The notes beneath the pieces were generated by a model, which saw only the letters and a list, made by a program, of their open reading frames with translations, was not told the DNA's origin and did not search any database. The translations under genes were made by a program, and so were the position numbers. A stretch of 64,000 nucleotides of DNA from Betaproteobacteria bacterium (GTDB taxonomy: Bacteria > Pseudomonadota > Gammaproteobacteria > Burkholderiales > Rhodocyclaceae). The stretch is from positions 1 through 64,000 of the forward strand of contig VEPL01000030.1 in the NCBI GenBank assembly GCA_012026885.1, in the 5' to 3' direction. Positions 30,373-38,201 of this stretch are shown here, piece by piece; position 1 is the stretch's first letter; each line of letters begins with the position of its first letter.

Positions 30373-31637
30373 TCTACGAGGATGGCACGAAAATCGTTCA
30401 CATTCGTCAGCGTCGGACCGGTCACCACCAGGTCGCCGAGGCCGGCGAAGAATCCCCAGGCATCGTTGGCCGCCAGCAGGGCGGCGCCGTCGAGGCCGGC
30501 GGCGCGGGCACGCGCCAGGGTATCCGGGCGGAGCAGCGCGCCGGCATTGTCCTCGCTACCGTCGATGCCGTCGGTGTCGGCTGCCAGCGCATGAATGCCC
30601 GGCGCCCCCGCGAGCGCCAAAGCCAATCCAAGCAGGAACTCGGTATTGCGCCCGCCACGCCCCTCGCCGCGCACCGTCACCGTCGTTTCACCGCCCGAGA
30701 GCAGGACGCACGGCGGCCGTGCCGGAAAACCATGTTCGCCGCAGGCGCGCGCGATGCCGGCCAGCACCTTGCCCGCTTCGCGCGCCTCGCCTTCGATGGC
30801 ATCGCCGAGGATCAGCGGCGTGATCCCCCGCTGCTGCGCCTCGGCCGCGGCGGCCAACAGCATCTGGTGCGGACTGGCGATCAGGCGGTACTCACTCGCC
30901 GCCAGACGCGGATCGCCCGGCTTCGGCGTCTCCAGTTCACCCACCACCAGGCGGCGGCGCAGGTCCGGCGTCACTGCCACGCCGTGGAAATCAAGGACAG
31001 CCAAGGCCTGCGATGCGGTCGTCGGGTCGGGAACCGTCGGACCGGAGGCGATGACCGCCGGATCGTCGCCAGGCACGTCCGAGATAGCCAGCGTGAGCAC
31101 CGGCGCCGGCCAGGCGGCGGCCGCCAGCCGGCCGCCCTTGATGGCGGACAAGTGTTTGCGCACGCAATTGATCTCGCCGATGGCTGCGCCTGAGCGCAGT
31201 AGCACCCGGGTGATTTCCCGCTTTTCGGCCAGAGTGACGCCCTCTGCCGGCGCCGCGAGCAGGGCCGAACCACCGCCGGAAATCAGCGCGAGCACGCTAT
31301 CGTCCGCGGCCAACCCGGAAACCATGGCCAGAATGCGCGCTGCGGCCGCCTCGCCCGCTGCATCGGGAACCGGGTGCGCTGCCTCGACGATCTCGATCCG
31401 CTGGCAGGGAACACCATGGCCGTAGCGGGTAACCACGAGGCCGGAAAGCGGGCCACGCCAGTGCGCCTCGACCGCCGCCGCCATGGCCGCCGACGCCTTC
31501 CCGGCACCAACGACGACCAGTCGCCGGCCGTCATCCGGCGGCAGATGTGGGGGAATGCAGATCGCCGGGTCAGCGGCCGCCAGTCCGGCGCCGAACAAGG
31601 CACGTAACAGACCGTCCGTCGGGTTTCCACTCAGCAT
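30369..31637 (-). CDS. ttuD: Glycerate 2-kinase (TtuD/GckA, MOFRL family)
   Basis: A 422-residue protein of the GckA/TtuD (MOFRL) family, formerly annotated as hydroxypyruvate reductase. It shows RLVVVGAGKASAAMAAAVEAHW near the N terminus, LALISGGGSALLAAPAEGVTL and the C-terminal ALAADTDGIDGSEDNAGA. The family phosphorylates D-glycerate to 2-phosphoglycerate. With glcDEF it links glycolate-derived glyoxylate/glycerate to glycolysis. The ATG at 31637 (MLSGNPTDGLL) fits the family start. It is first in the operon and divergent from the bacteriohemerythrin gene, sharing an 85-bp regulatory gap. Confidence 0.92.
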   Translation of the reverse strand: MLSGNPTDGLLRALFGAGLAAADPAICIPPHLPPDDGRRLVVVGAGKASAAMAAAVEAHWRGPLSGLVVTRYGHGVPCQRIEIVEAAHPVPDAAGEAAAARILAMVSGLAADDSVLALISGGGSALLAAPAEGVTLAEKREITRVLLRSGAAIGEINCVRKHLSAIKGGRLAAAAWPAPVLTLAISDVPGDDPAVIASGPTVPDPTTASQALAVLDFHGVAVTPDLRRRLVVGELETPKPGDPRLAASEYRLIASPHQMLLAAAAEAQQRGITPLILGDAIEGEAREAGKVLAGIARACGEHGFPARPPCVLLSGGETTVTVRGEGRGGRNTEFLLGLALALAGAPGIHALAADTDGIDGSEDNAGALLRPDTLARARAAGLDGAALLAANDAWGFFAGLGDLVVTGPTLTNVNDFRAILVE

Positions 31638-31649
31638 AGCAACACCCCA

Positions 31650-31663
31650 TTGACATGGATCAA
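31650..31663. promoter_or_regulatory. ANR/FNR-type box upstream of bacteriohemerythrin gene
   Basis: TTGACATGGATCAA matches TTGAT-N4-ATCAA at 9 of 10 positions. It is centred 66 bases upstream of the hemerythrin ATG and only about 20 bases from the divergent glycerate kinase start. The geometry suits activation of the hemerythrin gene from a class II site (start near 31698). It could at the same time block or overlap the kinase promoter. Confidence 0.7.
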
Positions 31664-31722
31664 CCAAGACAAGCGCATGGCCACTTACCCTTCCGGCATT
31701 CTCTCATCAGGAGTGCATCGCC

Positions 31723-32208
31723 ATGACTACCGCTCAACTGTTTACGTGGTCCGACAGCTTCAACGTTGGCATCCAGGAGGTCGACGAACAGCATCAGGTG
31801 CTCGTCTCCCTTCTCAACCAGCTGCACGAGGCCATCACCGAGCACCGCGGCAAGGCAGCCTCGCGCGAAATCCTCGACCGCCTCGCCGAGTATACGCGTA
31901 CGCACTTCCTGCTCGAGGAAAGCCTGATGCGCCTGACGCACTATCCCGGCTTCGACCTCCACAAGCAACAGCACGAGGACCTGATGAAGCAGGTGCAGGA
32001 TCTCCAGCACAAGCTCAACGACGAAGGGGTCACGATCACCTTCGAGTTGCTCCAGTTCCTCAAGGGCTGGCTGACGACCCACATCAACGAGAGCGACAAG
32101 CGCTTCGGTGCTCATTTCAAGACCGCCGGCCTCGAGAAATACACGACCTGGACCAAGGAAGTGGAAACCACCATGAAGAAGAAAAAATGGTGGTGGAAGT
32201 TCTGGTAA
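31723..32208 (+). CDS. Bacteriohemerythrin
   Basis: A 161-residue four-helix O2-binding protein with a diiron site. All metal ligands are present: H24, the HxxxE pair H61/E65, the HxxxH pair H80/H84, and H120 with D125. Bacteriohemerythrins bind O2 reversibly and are thought to deliver it to oxidases or sense it. The C terminus carries a basic-aromatic tail (KKKKWWWKFW) that could associate with membrane, an unusual ending. An ANR/FNR-type box lies upstream. The stop codon abuts the convergent hyi stop with no gap. Confidence 0.95.
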   Translation: MTTAQLFTWSDSFNVGIQEVDEQHQVLVSLLNQLHEAITEHRGKAASREILDRLAEYTRTHFLLEESLMRLTHYPGFDLHKQQHEDLMKQVQDLQHKLNDEGVTITFELLQFLKGWLTTHINESDKRFGAHFKTAGLEKYTTWTKEVETTMKKKKWWWKFW

Positions 32209-32988
32209 TCAGGCAGCGCGCGGCAGCCACCCCAAACCGGCCCCGGTAGTCCCCCGGGGCCGGTACTCGCAGCCGACCCAGCCGGCATAGCCGGCGCGGT
32301 CGAGCAAGGCGAACAGCGGCGGAAAATCGATTTCGCCGGTCCCGGGCTCGTGCCGCCCGGGGAAATCGGCCACCTGGACGTGGCCGATGGATCCGATCGA
32401 CGCAGCGACCGTTGCCGCCAGGTCACAGCCCATGACCCGCGCGTGATAAAGGTCCAGCTGCAGCTTGACGTTGTCGCGGTCGACGGCTTCCAGCAGGCGG
32501 ATTCCGGTGGCGACATCATCCAGCCAGTAGCCGGGCATGTCGATGCGGCTGTTGATCGGCTCGATGGTCACCTCCGCCCCAATGGTCGCAAAACGGTCCG
32601 CCGCAAAGCGCAGGTTGGCGAGATAGGTTTCTTCCAACACAGCGCCGTCGGTACCCGCAGGACGCAAGCCGGCCATGCAATGGACGCGCCGGCAGTCGAG
32701 GATCACCGCATACTCGAGCGCCCGCTCGACGCTTTCGGCAAACTCCCGCCGGCGGTGCGGCAGACAGGCCAGCCCGCGCTCACCGGCTGCCCAGTCGCCG
32801 GGCGGCAGGTTGAAGAGGACCTGCTCGACCCCGGCATCCGACAACCACCCGGCGACGTCCTGCGCCGGCCAGTCGTAGGGAAAAAGGTACTCGACGCCGG
32901 CGAACCCCGCGGCAGCCGCACGTGCGAAGCGCTCGGGAAACGGCACCTCGGTAAACAGAAAAGTCAGGTTGGCGGCGAACTTCGGCAT
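32209..32988 (-). CDS. hyi: Hydroxypyruvate isomerase (Hyi)
   Basis: A 259-residue TIM-barrel of the xylose-isomerase-like AP-endonuclease-2 family. It starts MPKFAANLTFLFTEVPFPERFARAAAAGF and contains ERALEYAVILDCRRVHCMAG, EPINSRIDMPGYWLDD and LQLDLYHARVMGCDLA, all typical of Hyi/OtnI. It interconverts hydroxypyruvate and tartronate semialdehyde, feeding the glycerate route of glyoxylate use. It ends next to the hemerythrin stop. Neither glyoxylate carboligase nor tartronate semialdehyde reductase is in the window. Confidence 0.92.
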   Translation of the reverse strand: MPKFAANLTFLFTEVPFPERFARAAAAGFAGVEYLFPYDWPAQDVAGWLSDAGVEQVLFNLPPGDWAAGERGLACLPHRRREFAESVERALEYAVILDCRRVHCMAGLRPAGTDGAVLEETYLANLRFAADRFATIGAEVTIEPINSRIDMPGYWLDDVATGIRLLEAVDRDNVKLQLDLYHARVMGCDLAATVAASIGSIGHVQVADFPGRHEPGTGEIDFPPLFALLDRAGYAGWVGCEYRPRGTTGAGLGWLPRAA

Positions 32989-33047
32989 GGCGACAGCGGT
33001 CCTTGCTGAGGACGAAAGTATAATCCGCGCTCTTCCGGAGAAACCGC

Positions 33048-33626
33048 ATGAACGAGCAAGACAGCGAACGCAAGGGCCACCGCCTCTCGAAAATCGTCAC
33101 ACGAACCGGCGACGGCGGCACCACCGGCCTCGGCGACGGCACCCGCACGACCAAGGACAGCCAGCGCATCGACGCGATGGGCGAAGTAGACGAGCTCAAC
33201 TCGTGCATCGGCGTCCTGCTTTGCGAGGAACTTCCCCACGCCGTGCGTGCCGCCCTGCTCGACGTCCAGAACGACCTCTTCGACCTCGGCGGCGAGTTGT
33301 GCCTGCCCGGCATGTTGCTGGTCAAGGATCCCCAGGTCGAGCGGCTCGAGGACATCGCCGACCGGTTCAATGCCGACCTGCCGATGCTCAAGGAATTCAT
33401 CCTGCCCGGCGGCACCCGTCCGGCTGCCCTCGCGCACCTCGCCCGTACCGTCTGCCGCCGTGCCGAGAGGGCTGTCGTGCGCCTCGCCGGTGCCGAGCCG
33501 GTCTCTGACGCCACCCGCCGCTACCTCAACCGGCTGTCCGACCTGCTCTTCATCGTCGGGCGCCTTCTCAACCGTGCCGGCGGGCGCGGCGACGTGCTTT
33601 GGCAAAAGGGCAAGAACGCCGCATGA
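33048..33626 (+). CDS. Cob(I)yrinic acid a,c-diamide / PduO-type ATP:cob(I)alamin adenosyltransferase
   Basis: A 192-residue PduO-type adenosyltransferase. The N-terminal ATP-binding segment is KIVTRTGDGGTTGLGDGTR, and later motifs include DAMGEVDELNSCIG, FILPGGTRPAA, ARTVCRRAERAVV and LNRLSDLLFIVGRLLN. It converts cob(I)alamin to adenosylcobalamin. A TATAAT at 33019-33024 lies ahead and CCGGAG precedes the ATG. It overlaps the DUF1330 gene by four bases (ATGA). No B12-dependent enzyme gene is close by. Confidence 0.95.
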   Translation: MNEQDSERKGHRLSKIVTRTGDGGTTGLGDGTRTTKDSQRIDAMGEVDELNSCIGVLLCEELPHAVRAALLDVQNDLFDLGGELCLPGMLLVKDPQVERLEDIADRFNADLPMLKEFILPGGTRPAALAHLARTVCRRAERAVVRLAGAEPVSDATRRYLNRLSDLLFIVGRLLNRAGGRGDVLWQKGKNAA

Positions 33627-33913
33627 GTGCCTGCGTCATCGGCCATATCAGCGTACGCGATCCCGCATTGTGGGACGAATACCGGGCGCAGGTGCCGGCC
33701 ACCCTTGCCCCGTGGGGTGCCGAGATCCTCTTCCGCGGCCACCTGGACAAGGTCCTCGGCGGCAACCACGGCCAGCGCGACACCGTCGTGATCCGCTTTC
33801 CGGACAGCGCGGCCGTCGACGCCTGGTTCGCCTCCGCCCCGTACCAGGCACTGATCCCCTTGCGCCAGCGTGCGGCCGACGTCGTGCTCCTCTCCTTCCG
33901 CGACCAGGCGTAA
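33623..33913 (+). CDS. DUF1330 family protein
   Basis: A 96-residue ferredoxin-like (dimeric alpha+beta barrel) protein. The pattern PALWDEYRAQVPATLAPWGAEILFRG, followed by VVIRFPDSAAVDAWFASAPYQALIPLR, is typical of DUF1330. The family is widespread and mostly uncharacterised. The ATG at 33623 overlaps the stop of the adenosyltransferase gene, so the two are translated together, although no functional link is known. Confidence 0.88.
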   Translation: MSACVIGHISVRDPALWDEYRAQVPATLAPWGAEILFRGHLDKVLGGNHGQRDTVVIRFPDSAAVDAWFASAPYQALIPLRQRAADVVLLSFRDQA

Positions 33914-33992
33914 CCGGCAATTAGGCGCCGCCCCCTAACCGGCGTGGCGCGCGAACGGTTAAGCTCCGACGATCAACTTCCGGAGCCGAGCC

Positions 33993-34814
33993 ATGAACCT
34001 GCCACAGCTGACCACCATCGCCATCGCCCTGGCTGACGGCATAGCCGACATCCGCCTGAACCGGCCGGACAAGTCGAACGCCATGAACGACGCGATGTGG
34101 CAGGAAATCCGCCAGGCTTTCGACTGGGCCGACGCCACCCCCGAGGTACGCGTCGCCATACTCTCGGGCGAAGGCCGCAACTTCTGTGCCGGCATCGACC
34201 TATCACTTCTGGCCGGAATCCAGCAGCGTATCGCCCACGCGGACGGCGCCCGCAGCCGCGAAGCCCTGCGGCGCCTGATCCTCGACCTTCAGGATTGCCT
34301 TAGCAGCCTCGAGCGCTGCCGCAAACCGGTCATCGCCGCCATCCACGGCGCCTGCGTCGGCGGTGCCGTCGACCTCGTCACCTGCTGCGACATGCGCTAC
34401 GCCAGCGCCGACGCCGTCTTCTCGGTGCGCGAGATCGATGTCGGCATGGTCGCCGACGTCGGCACCCTGCAGCGCCTGCCCCGTCTGGTCGGCGAAGGCA
34501 TCGCCCGCGAACTCGCCTTTACCGGGCGCAATGTCGATGCCGCGGAAGCAACGGCCATCGGCCTCGTCAATCGCGTTTTTGCCTCGTCAGAGGCGTTGAC
34601 CGCAACTGTCCGCGAACTCGCCGCGACCATCGCCGCCAAGTCTCCGCTCGCAATCCGCGGCATCAAGGAAGTGATGAATTACAGCCGCGACCACACCATC
34701 GCCGACGGCCTCGCCCACGTCGCCGGCTGGAACGCCGCGATGCTGCTCTCTGGCGACCTGCAGGAGGCAATGGCAGCCCAGCGTGAGCGGCGGGTAACGA
34801 AGTTCGCCGACTAA
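33993..34814 (+). CDS. Delta(3,5)-Delta(2,4)-dienoyl-CoA isomerase (crotonase family)
   Basis: A 273-residue crotonase-fold enzyme. The oxyanion-hole segments are NFCAGIDL and HGACVGGAVDLVTCCDMRYA. The acidic triad of dienoyl-CoA isomerases is conserved in spacing: D127, E147 and D155 (20 and 8 residues apart, as in rat ECH1 D176/E196/D204), within VFSVREIDVGMVADVGTLQRLP. It would shift double bonds of 3,5-dienoyl-CoA during oxidation of odd-position unsaturated fatty acids. It stands alone between the DUF1330 and DUF2846 genes. Confidence 0.9.
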   Translation: MNLPQLTTIAIALADGIADIRLNRPDKSNAMNDAMWQEIRQAFDWADATPEVRVAILSGEGRNFCAGIDLSLLAGIQQRIAHADGARSREALRRLILDLQDCLSSLERCRKPVIAAIHGACVGGAVDLVTCCDMRYASADAVFSVREIDVGMVADVGTLQRLPRLVGEGIARELAFTGRNVDAAEATAIGLVNRVFASSEALTATVRELAATIAAKSPLAIRGIKEVMNYSRDHTIADGLAHVAGWNAAMLLSGDLQEAMAAQRERRVTKFAD

Positions 34815-35014
34815 TTGAAAATAGACCACCCTGCTTGCTGCTGAATAGGCTAGCGGCCCTTGCTCAAGATCAAGAGTGTTGTTCAACAGCGGCATTAGAC
34901 TGAAAAAGGATCTACGACCCCCTTACCCATTCAAGATATGCGCTTCATGGCACTGCGTATCGCGGATACCTTCGACGGGAGTCTCAAAATTCCTAATAGA
35001 CCGTCTGGAGAATA

Positions 35015-35479
35015 ATGCTCTCGAACAAACATCTAAAGACCATTGCGATGGCATGGGTCATTGCAATTTCTGCACTGGTTACCGGATGTGCATCGGTACC
35101 AATGGCATCGGTCGAACAGGATACTGCCGCCAAGACCTTTACCACACCATCGGCTGACAAATCGGGAATCTATGTCTTTCGCGACAGCCACTTTGGTGCC
35201 GCCCTGAAAAAGCTTGTTTCAATTGATGGGAAAGCTCTTGGACAAACCGCTCCAATGACCTATTTCTACACAGAGGTCACGCCAGGACAACACACGATAG
35301 CAACGGAATCCGAGTTCGGAGACAACATGCTGAACATCGTTGCTGAAGGCGGAAAAAATCACTTCATCCGAAACTACATCAAGATGGGTGTATTTATCGG
35401 CGGAGCAAATCTTGAGGTAGTAAGTGAAGAAGAAGGCAAGAAGGCAGTCAATCAATGCCGGCGGGCCGCGAACTTTTAG
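35015..35479 (+). CDS. DUF2846 lipoprotein
   Basis: A 154-residue predicted lipoprotein with signal peptide and lipobox LVTGC (lipidated C25). The body (SGIYVFRDSHFGAALKKLVSIDGK..YFYTEVTPGQHTIATESEFG) matches DUF2846, a beta-rich family of unknown function. CTGGAG lies upstream of the ATG. The gene and about 200 bases upstream are visibly poorer in G+C than the flanks, which suggests acquisition. The gap 34815-35014 holds no recognisable gene. A bidirectional terminator follows. Confidence 0.85.
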   Translation: MLSNKHLKTIAMAWVIAISALVTGCASVPMASVEQDTAAKTFTTPSADKSGIYVFRDSHFGAALKKLVSIDGKALGQTAPMTYFYTEVTPGQHTIATESEFGDNMLNIVAEGGKNHFIRNYIKMGVFIGGANLEVVSEEEGKKAVNQCRRAANF

Positions 35480-35513
35480 CAGGTGCCAAGCACCGCACTA
35501 ACCGCAAAACAAG

Positions 35514-35544
35514 AAAGGCTCGGCCACCAAAAGGCCGAGCCTTT
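35514..35544. terminator. Bidirectional terminator between DUF2846 gene and aroG
   Basis: AAAGGCTCGGCC/GGCCGAGCCTTT (35514-35525 with 35533-35544) forms a 12-bp stem with a 7-base loop and A/T ends. It serves the convergent genes ending at 35479 and 35564. Confidence 0.9.
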
Positions 35545-35563
35545 GACTATCTACCCCTACGTC

Positions 35564-36655
35564 CTACTCCGCGGCCTCGGCCACTCGCCGCGCCCGGACC
35601 GCGGCGGCCAGCCGGTCGAGCACGGCAACGCTGTCGTCCCAGCCGATGCAGGCGTCGGTGATACTCTGGCCGTAGGTAAGCGGCTTGTCCGGAGAGAGGT
35701 CCTGGCGGCCCTCGACGAGGTGCGACTCGACCATGACGCCGACGATCCGCTCCTCGCCAGCGGCCAGTTGCGCGGCGACGCTGTCGCAGACTTCCATCTG
35801 CAGCTTGAACTGCTTGCGGCTGTTGCCGTGCGAGAAATCGACCATGAGGCGGGCGGCGAGGCCGGCGCCGGCGATTTCGTTGCAGGCAGCTTCGACGCTG
35901 GGCGCGTCGTAGTTCGGCTCCTTGCCGCCGCGCAGGATGACGTGGCAATCCTCGTTGCCCATCGTCGACACGATCGCGGTGTGGCCGGACTTGGTCACCG
36001 ACAGGAAGTGGTGCGGCGAATTGGCCGAGCGGATGGCGTCGACCGCAATGCGCATGTTGCCATCGGTGCCGTTCTTGAAGCCGACCGGGCAGGAGAGTCC
36101 GGAAGCCAGTTCGCGGTGCACCTGCGACTCGGTGGTGCGCGCGCCGATAGCGCCCCAGGCGATCAGGTCGGCTGTGTATTGCGGCGTGATGGTGTCGAGG
36201 AATTCGGTGGCGCAGGGCAGGTCCTGCTCGTTGATCTCGAGGAGGATGCGGCGGGCGAGGCGCAGCCCTTCGTTGATGCGGAAGGTGTTGTCCATGCGCG
36301 GATCGTTGATCAGGCCCTTCCAGCCGACCGTGGTGCGCGGCTTCTCGAAATAGACGCGCATGACCACCAGCAGGTCCTCCGCATGCTTCTCGGCCTCGCG
36401 CGTCAGCTTCCTGGCATATTCCATCGCCGCGTCGTAGTCGTGGATCGAGCAGGGACCGATGACGACCAGCAGGCGGTCGTCGGCGCCGTGCAGGATGCGG
36501 TGGATGGCTTGGCGGGCGTTGTAGGTCGTGGTGGCCGCCCGGGTGGAAACCGGGTACTCGCGAAAGACATGGGCCGGCGGGACTAGCTCCTTGATCTCGC
36601 GGATGCGGACGTCGTCGGTATTGGGTTTGCTTTGCGGCGTCATGGACTGCACCAT
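35564..36655 (-). CDS. aroG: 3-Deoxy-7-phosphoheptulonate synthase (class I DAHP synthase)
   Basis: A 363-residue type I DAHP synthase that condenses PEP and erythrose-4-phosphate as the first step of aromatic amino acid synthesis. Signature segments are DDRLLVVIGPCSIHDYDAAMEYA, VYFEKPRTTVGWKGLINDP, VGFKNGTDGNMRIA and MVDFSHGNSRKQ, with a C-terminal VTDACIGWDD-like region (SITDACIGWDDS). Which amino acid inhibits it cannot be read reliably from this sequence. An alternative ATG lies four codons inside. It is monocistronic, divergent from the radical SAM gene. Confidence 0.95.
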   Translation of the reverse strand: MVQSMTPQSKPNTDDVRIREIKELVPPAHVFREYPVSTRAATTTYNARQAIHRILHGADDRLLVVIGPCSIHDYDAAMEYARKLTREAEKHAEDLLVVMRVYFEKPRTTVGWKGLINDPRMDNTFRINEGLRLARRILLEINEQDLPCATEFLDTITPQYTADLIAWGAIGARTTESQVHRELASGLSCPVGFKNGTDGNMRIAVDAIRSANSPHHFLSVTKSGHTAIVSTMGNEDCHVILRGGKEPNYDAPSVEAACNEIAGAGLAARLMVDFSHGNSRKQFKLQMEVCDSVAAQLAAGEERIVGVMVESHLVEGRQDLSPDKPLTYGQSITDACIGWDDSVAVLDRLAAAVRARRVAEAAE

Positions 36656-36688
36656 TGGAATCTTGCTGAAAACCCGTCATTCTACCGG

Positions 36689-37801
36689 ATGAGCATGTCC
36701 GAATTCGACCTCGTCCCGCCGCAGGAGATCCCGCCACGACCGATCAAGGGCCGCGGGGCGACGGGCAATGTCGGCCACCGCTATGCCACGGACACGCGTG
36801 TCGCGGTCGACGACGGCTGGACGCCGGAATTGCCGCCATTGCCGCAGACACGCCTGCTGGTCGACACGGCGAAATCCGTGATCACCCGCAACGAGTCGCC
36901 CGACCTCGGCTTCGATCGTTCACTGAACCCCTATCGCGGCTGCGAGCACGGCTGCATCTACTGCTACGCGCGGCCGACGCATTCCTGGCTCGGCCTCTCG
37001 CCGGGTTTGGATTTCGAGACGCAGATCTTCGCCAAGGCGGACGCCGCCCGCCTGCTGCGCGAGGAACTTGGCCGCCCGGACTACACCTGCGCGACGCTCG
37101 TGCTGGGCACCGCAACCGATGCCTACCAGCCGTTCGAGCGGCGCGAGCGCATCACCCGCGCCGTGCTCGAAGTATTGCTTGAGGTGCGCCACCCGGTATC
37201 GGTGGTGACCAAATCTTCGCTGGTCGTACGCGACATAGACCTGTGGGCCGAGTTGGCGCGGCACGGCCTCGCCCACGTCGGCATCTCGCTGACCACACTG
37301 GATGGCACCCTGGCGCGACAACTGGAGCCGCGGGCGAGCGCCCCGCACGCACGACTGGGCGCGATGCGGCAGATTGCCGATGCCGGAGTACCGGTTTCGG
37401 TTTTCGCGTCGCCGCTGATCCCCGGCATCAACGATGCCGAACTGGAGCACCTGCTCGCCGCAGCATGCGAACACGGGGCCGGCAGTGCCGGCTACACGCT
37501 GCTGCGGCTGCCGCACGAAGTAGCCGGGCTGTTCCGCGAATGGCTGGAATGGCACGCGCCCGACAAGGCGGGACGGGTCATGTCGGTACTCTATGACCTG
37601 CGCGGCGGACGCACCAACGATACGCGCTTCGGCTCGCGCATGAAGGGGCTCGGGCATTTCGCCGACCTCTTCCGCCAGCGCTTCGAACTCGCCTGCCGCC
37701 GTCTCGGCTTGGCCCCGGAGGCGCCGAAACTCGATAAATCGCAGTTTCGCGCGCCCGGAAAGCCTTCAGCGGCGGATGAGCGCCAGCTCGCCCTGTTCTG
37801 A
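36689..37801 (+). CDS. PA0069-family radical SAM protein
   Basis: A 370-residue radical SAM enzyme with the 4Fe-4S cysteines C85, C89 and C92 in YRGCEHGCIYCYARP, distantly similar to spore photoproduct lyase (SplB-like). The preceding SVITRNESPDLGFDRSLNPYRG and the later VLGTATDAYQPFERR are typical of the PA0069/Rv2578c group. The substrate is unknown. The ATG at 36689 is the first start after the divergent aroG. Its last ~36 bases overlap the end of the PilJ-like pseudogene on the other strand. Confidence 0.88.
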   Translation: MSMSEFDLVPPQEIPPRPIKGRGATGNVGHRYATDTRVAVDDGWTPELPPLPQTRLLVDTAKSVITRNESPDLGFDRSLNPYRGCEHGCIYCYARPTHSWLGLSPGLDFETQIFAKADAARLLREELGRPDYTCATLVLGTATDAYQPFERRERITRAVLEVLLEVRHPVSVVTKSSLVVRDIDLWAELARHGLAHVGISLTTLDGTLARQLEPRASAPHARLGAMRQIADAGVPVSVFASPLIPGINDAELEHLLAAACEHGAGSAGYTLLRLPHEVAGLFREWLEWHAPDKAGRVMSVLYDLRGGRTNDTRFGSRMKGLGHFADLFRQRFELACRRLGLAPEAPKLDKSQFRAPGKPSAADERQLALF

Positions 37802-38188
37802 TGGGCTGAGCTTCTCGAACAGGGAGACGATGACTTCCATTTTCAGCAGGATCCGTTCGCTGCTCGTCGCCACGATAGCCCGCGCCTGCTTGTCGCCAGC
37901 GGATTTCTGCCGTAGCGCGTTGTCGAAGAAAATCCATTGCTGGCCAACCAGTTCGAGGCTGTCGCGAATCTCCGGGTAGCTCGCCGTCGAAACGACGAGA
38001 TCCTGATGGACCGACGAGAATTCCCGACGCGCCTTGTCCAGTTCGGCCGAGCTTCGCGTATCGGCGACACTCCAGGCAAGCGCCTGTTAATGGCCGCTCA
38101 TCCGCTGGGACAGCATGCGCGGGCGACCCCCGCCTTGCTGATGGCCGAATTGAGATCGGCGACCGGGGCCAGCACTTCCCCGCGGTCG
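37766..38188 (-). pseudogene. Broken gene for a PilJ-type (type IV pili methyl-accepting) N-terminal domain protein
   Basis: Joining frames gives a typical PilJ-N domain. It starts EVLAPVADLNSAISKAG, shifts frame at a G5 run (plus strand C5, 38127-38131), continues RPRMLSQRMSGH, hits an in-frame TAA (38087-38089), then reads QALAWSVADTRSS..LVGQQWIFFDNAL..ATSSERILLKMEVIVSLFEKLS to a TGA at 37766-37768. AGRQRMLSQRM is the domain hallmark, so the frameshift and stop are disabling. The N-terminal signal/membrane part is missing: an in-frame TGA lies just upstream of the first conserved residues. It sits directly after the cytochrome c4-like gene. Confidence 0.78.
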
Positions 38189-38201
38189 AATCAACCGACT
38201 G

